This document shows, one piece after another, positions 22,066 through 32,487 of a stretch of DNA of 64,000 nt. A program made the position numbers and the translations under genes. The notes beneath the pieces were generated by a model. It had not been told where the DNA came from. It ran no database searches and worked only from the letters and a program-made list of their open reading frames with translations. How positions within the stretch are numbered: position 1 is the first letter of the stretch; the number at the start of each line of letters is the position of its first letter. This DNA is from Sepiola atlantica (lineage: Eukaryota; Mollusca; Cephalopoda; Sepiida; Sepiolidae): the NCBI GenBank assembly GCA_963556195.1, contig OY744519.1:35289801-35353800 (forward strand). Direction: 5' to 3'.

Positions 22066-22550
22066 TCAGTCAGTGGCAGCGAGTGAAATGAATGTGGATG
22101 TCTGTGAGTGAGAAAAGGGGAAGGATGGGATTATTAGTGAATTTGTCTTATGGTGGGATAGAGTGGAGGGAGTGCTGAAGTTTTTGTCGTGGTGAGGTGA
22201 CACATGGATTTTGAGGGGCTGGGGAAAGAAGAGGGAAGGGGGAACTCTGTGTCTTTGGTTTGTAGGTAGTATCAAAGTTTTAGAAAAAGATTTGAAGAAA
22301 TGAAGATAATTTGAAAGTATGCGGAGAGGGTGGGTAAGAGTGTGAAAGAAGTAGTCGAAGGGGTGAGATGGGTGAGAGGAGATAGGGGAGATTTTGTTGT
22401 TGTTAGGTGTGAAATCTTTGGAGGATAGGAGTATTGACCAGCTGGCTATGTCAGGAATGTGTGAATATAAATGAGTTAGAAGGAAAGTGTTTAAATGTGC
22501 TGTGAACATGGTAATGAGGGAAAGGAAAAAGAAAGAGAAGAAGAAAAGTG
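22066..22550 (+). other. Purine-rich strand, about 480 bp
   Basis: The plus strand is markedly rich in G and A, with few pyrimidine runs. The minus strand therefore stays open for 147 codons but the product is low complexity (Ser/Thr/His/Pro rich) and I do not call it a gene. Confidence 0.6.
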
Positions 22551-22789
22551 ATATTAATTTTGGCGAATAAAACTACCTAATATATACATTTCAAGCTGAG
22601 TAAATAGTAGTAGCTTAAACATATGTTTAACCGAAGACAAAGTTGATTACATTAACCGTAGAAAATAAATTGTACAGTTTATAATAATGAGCAACGTGTA
22701 TTTATTTGAAAATATATTTCTTCTCCCCTCACACGGAAGTTTGCTCGACGAACAAGGGAAATGAGAACTCAAATCTATTTCTCTAATGA

Positions 22790-22895
22790 GAGATTTTTTT
22801 CCGTTTTTGCTTTCTGCTTCCTATACTGATTCATATGTTTTTTTCCGTTTTTGCTTTCTGCTTCTTATACTGATTCATATGTTTGTTTCCGTTTT
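22790..22895 (+). repeat. Perfect tandem duplication, about 52 bp x 2
   Basis: The block ttttccgtttttgctttctg through actgattcatatgttt occurs twice in succession with one base change, followed by a partial third start. Confidence 0.85.
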
Positions 22896-23794
22896 TTTGA
22901 ACATTCAAGTTTGAGACGTTTCCTTTTAAAAAGTCAGTTTTTAGGTGGAACTATTTAAGATGTCCATGTAAGCGTAAATTGTTCGGTTTAAAGTTCATTT
23001 TTAAACATCTCATATCTGCTAACGTCTTTGATATTAGAAAGTCCAGCATTATTTTTCAGATGTCTTGTGGCCCCTCCAATAATAAAATAAAAATAATTGA
23101 AAGAAGAAAATAAAAAACAAAGTCATAGATTGCTGTATTTTTGAATAAATATCTCGCATTTTTTTCAACTTGCAATAGTTCAGTCCCTAATTATCCGTTT
23201 AGCAATACAACCAGCATTAGAAAAAATTGCATTAGCAAGCAAACACCAAGTTTAACAACGCCTCTCGTCTTACATGAATTCAAAAAGGTATCTTTCACTC
23301 TAAATAAAACGTCAAGTGTAGGTGTTTTTTTCTTCCTTAAGCAAACCATGATACTAATTTGTACATAAAAATAAATTACTGGAATATTTCTATAGTTTTA
23401 TATGAATACTATTACGTCTTTTTTAACCTGAAGGTGTACACTAGTTCTTTAAATTATATACGATAAAGAGAAAAAAGTTGTAAGCAAGAATTTATCCTAT
23501 TAAAATGTTTATTGAGAAGACGACGTAAAAATGCCGTTTAATGAAACGTTATTTTTAGTAATTGAACTTTTGCAAATCGAACAACTTTTTAAAACTGTTC
23601 GAAAGTTTACAAAATGTCTAAATATAATGGTATCTAACAGCAATATTCCTGTTTAATAAATTACATATTTGATGAAATAACATAAAATTAAAAGTTGAGT
23701 TTCAACCCTTATGATTTTACTTATTTGTTTATACTAATGCGTTACTGTTTATCAAGACAAAACCCAAATCGAGAAAAGAGGGTTCATTAGATAG
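22896..23794. other. AT-rich spacer
   Basis: No feature recognised. Confidence 0.5.
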
Positions 23795-25490
23795 ATGTTC
23801 ATAGATCAACAACAGTTCTATTTAAAATTTAAACGTTTATGGATAAATTAAATTCTGATTTAAACTTCAGAGTTCATGGATAAAACAAAATACTATTTGA
23901 AACTTGTACGTTCATAGATCAACCGAAATGTTATTTCAAACTTAAGCGTTTATGAATAAACCAAAATGCCATTTCAAATATAAGCGTTCATTGATTAACT
24001 GAAATACTATTTAAAACTTAAGCGTTTATGAATAAACTGAAATTCTATTTCAAACTTCAGCGTTCATGAATAAACCGAAATTCTATTTCAAACTTCAGCG
24101 TTCATGAATCAACAGAAATTCTATTTCAAACTTCAGCGTTCATGAATCTACCGAAATTCTATTTCAAACTTCAGCGTTCATGAATCAACCGAAATTCTAT
24201 ATCAAATATAAACGTTCATGGATCAACTGAAATGCTATTTCAAATATAAGCGTTTATGGATCAACCAAAATGCTATTCAAATATAAGAGTTCATGAAAAC
24301 CTAAATGCTATTTTATATATAATTGTTCATGGATCAACCGAAATGCTAATTCAAACTTAATCCTTCATGAATCAACATGATTATTATTTCAAACTATAGC
24401 GTTCATGAATCAATCGAAATGCTATTTAAAATATAAGCGTTCATGAACGAACGAAAATACTATCTCAAACATAAGCTTCCATGGATCAACCAAAATGCTA
24501 TTTCAAATATAACCGTTCATGAATCAACCAAAATGATATGTAAAATATAAGCGTTCATTGATAAACCAACATGCTATTTAAAACCTCATGTTTCATGGAT
24601 CAAAACATAATGTTATTTAAAACTTTAGCGTTATAGGATCAACTAAAATGCTGTTTGAAATATAAGAGTTTATGGAGTAACTGAGATACTCTTTAAAATA
24701 AAAGCGTTCATGGATTAACCGAGATGCTGTTTTAAATATAATCGTTCATGGTTTCATGGAAATTCTATTTTAAATATAATCGTTCATGGGTGCACTGAAA
24801 TGCTATTTCACATATAAGCGTTCATTGATCAAACGAATGTTATTTCAAATATAATCATTCATGGATAACCCGAAATGCCATTGAAAATATAACCGCTCAT
24901 GGGTCAACCGAAATGTTTTTACAAATAAAAGCGTTCATTAATTAACCGAAATACTATTTCTACATATAATCATTCATTTATTGAAATACTATTTCACATA
25001 AAAGCGTTTATGGATGCTTTTGTAAAATATAATTGTGCAACCGAAATTACTATTTAGCAAGTAACCGTTCATGGAAAAGCCAAAATGCTATTTGAAATAA
25101 AAGCTTTTATGGATAAAGCAACATGCTATTCCAAATATAATCGCTCATTTATAAGCCGAAATTCTATTTCAAATATAAGCGTTCATGGATCAACCAACAT
25201 GCTATTTCAAATACAAGCGTTCATAGACCAACCGAAATGCTAGTTCAAATACAAGCGTTCATGGATCAGCCAAAATGCTATTTCAAATACAAGCGTTCAT
25301 AGATCAACTGAACTTCTATTTCAAATACAAGAGTTCATGAATCAACCGAAATGCTATTTCAAATACAACCGTTCATGGATCAACTAAAATGCTATTTGAA
25401 ATACAAGCGTTCTTCCATCTACCAAAATGCTATTTCAAATATAAGTGTCAATGAATCAACCAAAATTCTATTTAAAACTTAAGCGTGAGA
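23795..25490 (+). repeat. 38 bp minisatellite/satellite array, about 44 units
   Basis: The consensus is cgttcatggatcaaccgaaa followed by tgctatttcaaatataag, 38 bp. Units vary by 10-30 percent and form local subtypes, for example cttcag endings around 24050-24190 and atacaag endings around 25200-25420. That pattern suggests regional homogenisation. The array is broken at 25510 by a (TA)n array and by a LINE fragment, and resumes at 26325. Confidence 0.95.
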
Positions 25491-25506
25491 AACCGACCGG
25501 CTAAAG

Positions 25507-25509
<3 letters not shown>

Positions 25510-25595
<86 letters not shown>
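25510..25595. repeat. (TA)n microsatellite
   Basis: Pure TA inside the interrupted satellite. Confidence 0.95.
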
Positions 25596-25597
<2 letters not shown>

Positions 25598-25949
25598 TTG
25601 AACGAATCAGTAAAGATGTCAAGAGAAACATCATATCTCGAATCGCTGTAGTTATTTCTTTTAGCATTTTGACATTACCCTTTTACCTGAAGTACAATGT
25701 ACTAATACAGTGCACATAACATGGGGATTTATTTTTTACTGCGGAGGTTTTACTTTTTTTATTGTCTTTTAATGTTATTTTCCTGGAATTATTTTTCCCA
25801 GACTGATGGAGCAGACTCGAAATAAGAACAAAGGTCACGAAGAGCCAAGCAATTATGTCCGATAAACTTGGGAAATGAAGTACATATATTCTCAGGATGC
25901 GCCCATTTAATCTACGCGTCTACCAATGAAATTTCAGAATTCTAACCCT

Positions 25950-26300
25950 CATAAGACCAGATCTGTCTGTCGAATCTCAACCTATGTCGCATCGCCGCAG
26001 GGTTTCACCCTGTACCTGTTTTATAAGTTCTTCCATGGAATGTGCTCCGATGTACTGAATGTTTAACGTAAATATTCCAAACTCATCCGACTAGCAGCAA
26101 AACCCTTATCACTAGCCATAAACCTACCATCATCCTTTTATTGTAGAGGACCCTAGATTTAAGATGATTTTCTACTCTGATTGCTTGTTTCTTCGGGTCG
26201 CTTGTATTTGGAGAACATACTCTGCTAACTGTTTCCTCGACTGTACAGACATTTAAATGTAATGTGAACCAACATCTTGCTTTCTATCTCTTCACCAAGG
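25950..26300 (+). pseudogene. Decayed Jockey/CR1-like LINE ORF2 C-terminus
   Basis: In one frame CLFYKFFHGMCSDVL is recognisable, equivalent to CLFYKYFNGLCSDEL in the LINE at 14361-18066, and further on RFKMIFYSDCLF and FLDCTDI match its C-terminal block. Stops and frame changes show it is old. It interrupts the 38 bp satellite. Confidence 0.65.
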
Positions 26301-26324
26301 TTGTCTGCCCCCGAAAAACACGAC

Positions 26325-26462
26325 AATACTATTTAAAACTTATGTTAGACAGATCGAGCGAAATGCTATTTCAGACTTTAGCGTGACAGACAAAGGAAAA
26401 TGTTATTTGAAACTTAATCGTGACAGACCGAGAAATGCTATTTGAAATTAAAGCGTGACGGA
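26325..26462 (+). repeat. Continuation of the 38 bp satellite, variant units
   Basis: Three to four units containing gaaatgctatttNaaa followed by gcgtgacagac instead of gcgttcatgg. The last unit before the interruption (25480-25495) already shows the same gcgtgagaaac ending, supporting one original array. Confidence 0.75.
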
Positions 26463-27485
26463 CTATGCCTTTCGTTGATTCTCTTCAACGCATCGGAAAT
26501 GTTGTTCAACCATGTGACACTACGTTACAAGCAGATCTTCTTTTCAGAAGTTCAAACGTATCGGTGACCTTTTTTACAAGCTAATACGTATTGATTTTCT
26601 TACTTCATCGATTTGATGTCAATTTCCTTATTTCTGACAATGTATTTTTTTATACATTATAAATTCCAATCTGTAATGACATCTTGTTTTTTTAATCAAA
26701 CAGCCTTTATTGATTTATACAAGTTATGAGCCAGTTATCCGGCATGCGTGGCAGCTGAGCTTAACCGGATTTCCTGTCCACGAGTTTTTTAGCCTAAGAG
26801 TTCTTCTTTGTTGTTCGTCGCGTCTGACGATAAACGGTTCTCGACGCTAACAATGACTCATCGTATGTCTACAGAAAGACATGGATACATAATCAATAAA
26901 CAAGTAGATATCGAATTTTCAGAGTCACACCCAAATAGCATTTAAGCTGAGAAATCGAATTTAGCACCCGCTAACCAATTTTCATTTGTTACTGTCGTAT
27001 CGTGTTATCGGCAATACAATCACATTCTTCGCTACATATTATTAAAATAATATCCCAGTCTGGTTCAGGTGATTGCTTATATAGAACATTTTCAAATGAT
27101 CAACTAGAAATTAAAATCAGCAAATCAAAAACATAATTTTCAATTGAAGAATTAAATAGTAGTTGTCTTGCATATTAAAAGAAGATGCAAACAAAAGGAA
27201 ATTAGAAACTAAAATGACTCATTGTATCCCCGGCAAGGCTATATGGGTACAGCTGTTAAAAATATTTTGCATCTTCATTCGGTAATACCTTGTGTACTAT
27301 TTGCGCTGGACAGATATTCGGCTTCCACCGAAATAAAAAGTTTCTAGATAATATCACATTCAGATGCCGTCCCAGGCTTGATGTGTAAATACAGTTAGTA
27401 TATAAATATACATATATTATTATTAGTAGTAGTAGTATTTCATGTACATACACGCATATATTACTATATGTTGATATGATATATT
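26463..27485. other. Spacer, nothing recognised
   Basis: Slightly less AT-rich around 26700-26880 but no open frame or RNA signature that I can support. Confidence 0.45.
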
Positions 27486-27529
27486 GTCCAGAGAGCTTGG
27501 TAGTAGAAGTACGAAAATATATATATGGC

Positions 27530-27600
27530 GATTAAGCTACACATAGCCCTTTATGTGTAATCCCGACAGGGAATTATCCGTCTGAGTGCACAGATTATTA
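27530..27600 (-). ncRNA. Decayed hammerhead, family C
   Basis: Stem III is a perfect ACACAT/ATGTGT, and stem I GCTTAATCGCC remains, but the GAAA box is lost (GGGATTACAC). Compared with other copies the G.T pairs of stem III have become A.T pairs, a compensatory change. Confidence 0.5.
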
Positions 27601-28335
27601 TTATTGGTTATTTTGTCATATATCAAAGTCTAGCTAACTAACCAATCAGATTCGTTGTAATTTCTCACGTGGGTCAATCTTTTCATTAGAAAATGGTCGA
27701 TCTTCTCTTAAAAAATTCCTTGTCGATCTTTTATTTGAAACCCCTTTTCCTTTGTTTGGGTGTTGCACCTCTTTTTTGTATATGTTTCAAATAAACAGGT
27801 GCCCTTATTTTGGCAAGTGCATGATTTGAATACTTTCCATTCTATTCATTTTGTTATTCCATGCTCTTTTAGTTTAATTGTTAGTTTATTTATTTATTGT
27901 ATTTATTTGTTTGTTATGTATATAGTTATCCTAAAGAGAAGTGTATTCTATGTCTACAGTTAGTTACAATTTCGCTTCTACAGTTTAGTAAGTGTTCGGG
28001 ATCTTTAAAATTTCAAGTTTCTTATGCAAACATAATCTATAGCGGTTAAAATCAAAATAAAATAAGCAAAGAAAAAAACTTTTAAAATATCTAAAATTGC
28101 AGCAAATTACAAACTAGATAGAAAATAAATTATTTCAATTATGTACATGCTAATTCGACACATTTCTAAAAGACATGTGGCACGCCAAAAGAAAAGAAAA
28201 GAAAATGGTGTCAAGTGAAGTTCGACCATGTTTTTAGAAGAGCTTGGCCAATGAAAACCTTAACCGTGAAAGATAAATGATAACAAATCTGATTGGTTAA
28301 TTAGACTACTTAGACATATGAAAACAACCAATGAC

Positions 28336-28400
28336 ACTTAGCTTGATGATTCCCGGTAGAGAATAAAGATAAACACCTTTGTGTAGCCTTATTGCCGTAG
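28336..28400 (+). ncRNA. Decayed hammerhead, family C
   Basis: CTTGATGA box with one inserted base, a shortened stem II, ATAAAC for GAAAC, stem III ACAC/GTGT with a CTTT loop, A at position 17 and stem I GCCTTATTGCC. Confidence 0.5.
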
Positions 28401-28661
28401 TTATATTGTCATACTAATACATACACAGACACACACACACATATATATATATGTATAACATTAGGAGAGATCATATTCTTTTAAGAATTTAATAATAATA
28501 AATGAGGCTAAAGCCTTAAAAGTAAGTTTAGGTGCGATATTTATTAATAAAAAAATAAAATCAGAACAGATTTTTGCACGCTATTTTAACTTCGATCGAT
28601 ATATAGCGAAAATAAAATATTTTCTGATTTTATTTTTTATTAATACATATCTTATCTTTAT

Positions 28662-28671
<10 letters not shown>

Positions 28672-28740
<69 letters not shown>
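28672..28740. repeat. (TA)n microsatellite
   Basis: Left flank of the next inverted module. Confidence 0.95.
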
Positions 28741-28743
<3 letters not shown>

Positions 28744-29175
28744 GATAAAATACAACATAAATCACAAATTGAAATATCGTGGCGACAAGATGTAGGAAAA
28801 AGATAAAAAGAAAAGAACACAGTAAGAAATCATCAAAATACGAGAGATTTACCGGTATCGCTCATATCAACGAACGTCATCAGAAAAAGTGAGGATTTTA
28901 AATTCATTGAAGAACGGCAAAACATACTTAAAAAAAGACTCATAACAGGATTATTTTGGGTACGTGAGAAACTATTATAAAAATGATGAATTTTAACGTC
29001 TTTGTTATGCACGTGCCAAAAACACCATGTTGAGTGCCGTCTTTGTTTATTTTTCTATTATTCAATAAATTTGAAATCTTCAGTTTTTAAAAAGTGTTTG
29101 TGGAACGAAAGCGGTAAATCTCCCGTTTTTAAAAATTTCTTTCTGTGTTTAATTTGTTTTTTCCTTTGTTAATTT

Positions 29176-29177
<2 letters not shown>
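28741..29177. mobile_element. TA-flanked module with inverted hammerhead-bearing arms
   Basis: Arms at about 28841-28920 and 29060-29124 are inverted relative to each other. The left arm holds a hammerhead on the minus strand (28844-28890) and the right arm the 3' half of one on the plus strand (AACGAAAGCGGTAAATCTCCC near 29104-29124). It is a third ribozyme family, distinct from 1064-1111 and from family C, with about 140 bp of spacer between arms. Confidence 0.6.
28844..28890 (-). ncRNA. Hammerhead ribozyme, third family
   Basis: Minus strand: CTGATGA (28883-28877), a 7 bp stem II CGTTCGT/ATGAGCG closed by TGAT, GATA in place of GAAA, short stem III ACCGGT, then A and AATCTC. Only one core base (A14) departs from consensus. 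Confidence 0.6.

Positions 29178-29251
<74 letters not shown>
29178..29251. repeat. (TA)n microsatellite
   Basis: Right flank of the inverted module. Confidence 0.95.
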
Positions 29252-29253
<2 letters not shown>

Positions 29254-29872
29254 GAGAAGTATACTCCTTCCAGGATTGTTAATATTAATTCCTCAAACGG
29301 ATCTGTTTTGCACCATTTTATGTCCTCTTACGAAAATTAAAACAATACATAATGATACTAAATCTTATGTTTAGAACCCTCATTCCAGTGTTGATCCAAA
29401 TTCATTACACAATCATAAAAATTCTTGAAACCATTACATCATTCTAGAAAATGTCTAAAATGTGAAACTTAGGCTTAAAGTGTCTTATCAAAATGAAATT
29501 CAGTCAACTTTACTTAACCAAGTAAATCTAGAAAGTATGGATAAAATTCAATGCTAATTTAAATATCAAATCAGACGGTGAACCCATATAATTCATCCTT
29601 AAAACATGTAAAATTAGGGAATATTTATTAATTCAGGTCTATTGTCCAAATTTCACAAAAAAATATAAGGTAGCTTAATATTTAATAAGGGTTTCTATGT
29701 CTTTTTACCTACTTTCCTGCAACCTTATTAAACTAAACATAGTTTATATTACAGGACCTGATGGCAAGTCGCTGTTTTCCTAAATTCATAATGATCGATT
29801 TATCATTTTCTGAGTAAACCCTGTACATACAAACTAACTTTATATAAACATAACTTTATATAAATTTCTGTT

Positions 29873-29875
<3 letters not shown>
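29252..29875. other. AT-rich spacer
   Basis: Nothing recognised. Confidence 0.5.
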
Positions 29876-29913
<38 letters not shown>

Positions 29914-30087
29914 TTGTGTGTGTGTATGTGTGTATGTGTGTGTGTGTTTTGTCAACCAAAAGGTTGTTGATTTTGTACGATCGGCCAGGAGGTTGTTGAT
30001 TTTGTCTCCGTGCGATTGTTTGTGTAAGATCTCTACGTCGTCAGTTTTGTCTGCGGTTGAAATAATGATGTCAGGATTTGTGGCCAT
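29876..30087 (-). pseudogene. Possible PLE-like RT N-terminal fragment abutting (TA)n
   Basis: A minus-strand frame from ATG 30087 reads NPDIIISTADKTDDVEIL, then KINNLLADRTKSTTFW before running into CA and TA repeats. The pattern (acidic or Asn-Pro-Asp, I..ADK, then a Leu-Leu-x-Asp line) resembles the region before the fingers of PLE reverse transcriptases. A roughly 30 bp near-tandem duplication lies inside (gttgttgattttgt twice). The fragment is short and could be chance. Confidence 0.35.
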
Positions 30088-30597
30088 ATTTTTTCACATC
30101 TAGTACGTGGTGTTAATTCAAAGTGGGTCCTGGCCGGTTAGACATAAAAGTTAGAACGATCCTTTGAATCAAAGATTTCGTTAAGTCTCAGTTGATGTAT
30201 CGGCAAATTTGGGGGACTTGGTTTGCAATCCAAGACATTGCCCCAAATCTAGCTATCATTTGTTTTAATTATCCACCACTTAATAAGGAGGCTGAGTTTT
30301 AGACTAATTCTGCTCTTTATAATTCTCAACAAGAATAATTTTATTTAAATCAATGAAAAAGCTACTCGAGGAAGCGAGTTATTGAGACGGAAATTTTTAA
30401 CTGAATGATCAATAATATTATGAGATGATAAAAACAATGAGTGCAAATAATGTTTATTACGCACAGGGACGGTTTATTAAAAGTATATGTTGTTTGCGGA
30501 AAATCAGTCCAATGATAATGCGCTTCATAGATTGTACGGTCTTTAGCACAAAAATATATGTAGGTATAAGAGCATTATCTAAGTATTTGATCCCCCC

Positions 30598-30610
<13 letters not shown>
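30088..30610. other. Spacer, nothing firm
   Basis: No gene recognised. Confidence 0.45.
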
Positions 30611-30678
<68 letters not shown>

Positions 30679-30781
30679 TAAAATGTTTGCTCCGTCATGT
30701 ATTCATCAACTTTTAAGTACACATATTTGAAAAAGTTCGGTCCGTTATATATTCATCAACGTTTAAGTACGAATATTTGAG

Positions 30782-30849
<68 letters not shown>
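30611..30849 (+). repeat. (TA)n, a 54 bp tandem duplication, (TA)n
   Basis: TA at 30611-30674, then two copies of a block containing tccgt.atNtattcatcaacNttt and aatatttga (about 30682-30735 and 30736-30782), then TA at 30784-30849. Confidence 0.8.
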
Positions 30850-30852
<3 letters not shown>

Positions 30853-30870
30853 AAATACTGACTAAAGATT
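30850..30870 (+). repeat. Flanking direct repeat, left copy (candidate target duplication)
   Basis: Twenty-one bases aagaaatactgactaaagat plus t, identical to 31193-31213. Confidence 0.7.
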
Positions 30871-31192
30871 ATACGAACGTTGTTGGAATATGCCTGATAG
30901 CTACATGCCAGTCTATTTTTAACTTCCCCGAACTGGGCTAAACTTTAAATTTTATTAAAGGGGCGTATAACATTATTAATTTTAAATTAAATGATATTAA
31001 ATTATTTTTACCTACATACTCTTGCGTTTTGAGCTTTTGCTCTCATCAGTGCAGAGATGATAATCTCGGACGATCGCACGGTTCGAACCCCTGCCACAGA
31101 ATAAATTTAGACTCCGTAAGCAAGCGCTGTAATCATTAGGCAACAGGGCAAGAAGGTAATTTAAGTTAAATTTATGCGAAGGGCGGCATATC
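30871..31192 (-). mobile_element. SINE-like retroposon with tRNA-like head and hammerhead
   Basis: About 322 bp between 21 bp direct repeats. Minus-strand order: a tRNA-like segment with A box (31143-31130, TTGCCTAATGATTA) and B box (31090-31080, GGGTTCGAACC), then a hammerhead (31055-31011), then an AT-rich body. The tRNA-like part resembles a tRNA-Arg D-arm/T-arm but does not close an acceptor stem, so it is a SINE head rather than a tRNA gene. tRNA-like SINE-type retroposons with hammerheads are known from schistosomes (Sm-alpha); this would be an analogous arrangement. Confidence 0.6.
31011..31055 (-). ncRNA. Hammerhead ribozyme in a SINE-like element
   Basis: Minus strand: stem I TCTGCA/TGTAGG (6 bp with two wobble pairs), CTGATGA, stem II GAGC-AAAA-GCTC, AAA where GAA is expected (G12 changed to A), minimal stem III AC/GT with a 6 nt loop, A at position 17. 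Structure complete; the G12 change should lower or abolish cleavage in this copy. Confidence 0.7.
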
Positions 31193-31210
31193 AAGAAATA
31201 CTGACTAAAG

Positions 31211-31213
<3 letters not shown>
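31193..31213 (+). repeat. Flanking direct repeat, right copy
   Basis: Identical to 30850-30870. Both copies touch (TA)n on their outer sides. Confidence 0.7.

Positions 31214-31288
<75 letters not shown>
31214..31288. repeat. (TA)n microsatellite
   Basis: Pure TA. Confidence 0.95.
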
Positions 31289-31289
<1 letters not shown>

Positions 31290-31585
31290 TAGTATTTCAT
31301 GTATCCACAAAATTGACACAACAGAGGAAACAGGATATAGGAAAATCCATTGTTAACAAAAAATAAGATAGGTATAGGAGCGTCACCAACAAAGCCTTGT
31401 TCGCGGGAAGCCCAACGATTGGCTGAGAGAAAACAAAGAATCTGATTGGTTAACTAGCAAGCCATGTATATAAAAACACCTGACAAAAATAACTCCATGC
31501 ATTTAGCCTGACGATTCCCCCCGGGGATGAAACGCGGGAGCCTCTGTGTAGCTTGATTGCCATATATATTTTCATTGCTTACTAT
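31289..31585 (+). mobile_element. Solo PLE pseudo-LTR, most complete copy of family C
   Basis: Bounded by TA on both sides; left tip actagtatttcatgtatcca, right tip ttttcattgcttacta. The same tips occur at 19141-19247 (inverted), and the body matches 20936-21230, where it follows a GIY-YIG ORF. It therefore defines the terminal repeat of that canonical PLE family. No ORF. Confidence 0.75.
31498..31560 (+). ncRNA. Hammerhead ribozyme, best family C copy
   Basis: Stem I TTAGC/GCTTGA beside an internal loop, CTGACGA (31508-31514), stem II TCCCC/GGGGA inside a T.T mismatch, GAAA (31529-31532), stem III ACGCGGG/TCTGTGT with an AGCC loop, A at position 17 (31550). All core positions fit. Several stem III pairs are G.T and change to A.T in other copies. 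Confidence 0.75.
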
Positions 31586-31712
31586 ATATATCTATATATA
31601 TATCTATATATATATCTATATATATATATATCAATATATCAGTTAAATTCTTGAGATGTATAACATTAAAACATTGTTTATATAAGTTCCAAGAATTCAA
31701 ACACAACGAATA

Positions 31713-31806
31713 TTTGGCGTACGATCGTTTCATAAACAATTTTGACAATTTTATTTTCTATTATTTTTTAGATGATTCTAATAAGATATTTCATCAGCGC
31801 TCCATT
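31713..31806 (-). ncRNA. Possible hammerhead with long stem II
   Basis: Minus strand: GCG then CTGATGA (31797-31791), about 60 nt of AT-rich sequence, GAAACGATCGTA (stem III ACG/CGT, A17) and CGC pairing with the first GCG. Stem II is unconvincing, so this is tentative. Confidence 0.35.
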
Positions 31807-31925
31807 ATAAGAAAAACATAATCTTTAGCATTACATTAACAAAAACACCTATCTCGCTAATGTTGAAAAAAACAGAAGTTCTTATCATCCATTTTGACAG
31901 TACTTAAAATGTAAACTCGATAATA

Positions 31926-32062
31926 ATACCAATAATAGTATTTAAAATTTATAGCATACAGCAAATTTAAATACTAATAATTGTATTTAAAATATATAGC
32001 ATACAGCAAATTAAAATACCAATAATAGTATTTAAAATATATAACATACAGCAAATTTTAAT
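31926..32062 (+). repeat. Tandem repeat, about 47 bp x 3
   Basis: Units of the form ataccaataatagtatttaaa, an AT run, then agcatacagcaaatt, starting near 31926, 31972 and 32018. Confidence 0.85.
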
Positions 32063-32427
32063 ATTTTCTACTAAGGCATAAGTAACAGGGTCAATTTAGG
32101 GAACTACAGGTATTGATTTTTCTAATAGTCTTCCGAATCACTGTTGGTGATTGATTATTGTTGGTTAGTTCCCAGTAGTATATAGAGAGTGAAGTCCTGT
32201 TTTTGAAAGTCGTAATTATTTAATGATCAATGCTTTTCTAAATTTTTAATATCCTTTTCCTTTCCTTACTTTTCTTTCGCATCTCATATTTCCCAAATAT
32301 GATCTGATGGTAAGACACGGATTTTAATTCTGCCTGATGATATCTAAGTTTATAACAACTGTTGATCGATAACATCGGCATGCCAGTGTCGCATATTTTG
32401 TACATGTGTGTATAAATAAAAACAACC

Positions 32428-32487
<60 letters not shown>

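Larger units (their letters stand above)
27490..28415. mobile_element. PLE-derived module with inverted hammerhead ends
   Basis: The left end (27500-27700, minus orientation) and right end (28185-28410, plus orientation) are diverged inverted copies of the pseudo-LTR seen at 31289-31585: both contain aaNcNatctgattggtta and the ribozyme region. Between them lie about 480 bp of T-rich DNA without motifs. Such head-to-head structures are known for PLE insertions. Fairly old by divergence. Confidence 0.65.

Noticed and set aside
22066..22509. 147-codon minus-strand frame
   Set aside because: It exists because the opposite strand is purine-rich and has few stop codons; the product is low complexity without a domain.
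23795..25490. Regular 38 bp repeats resembling a CRISPR array
   Set aside because: There are no unique spacers of constant length; units are contiguous and the context is eukaryotic. It is a satellite.
30365..30410. CTCGAGGAAGCGAG ... GACGGAAA as a hammerhead
   Set aside because: The CTGANGA box is absent and the stems do not pair convincingly.
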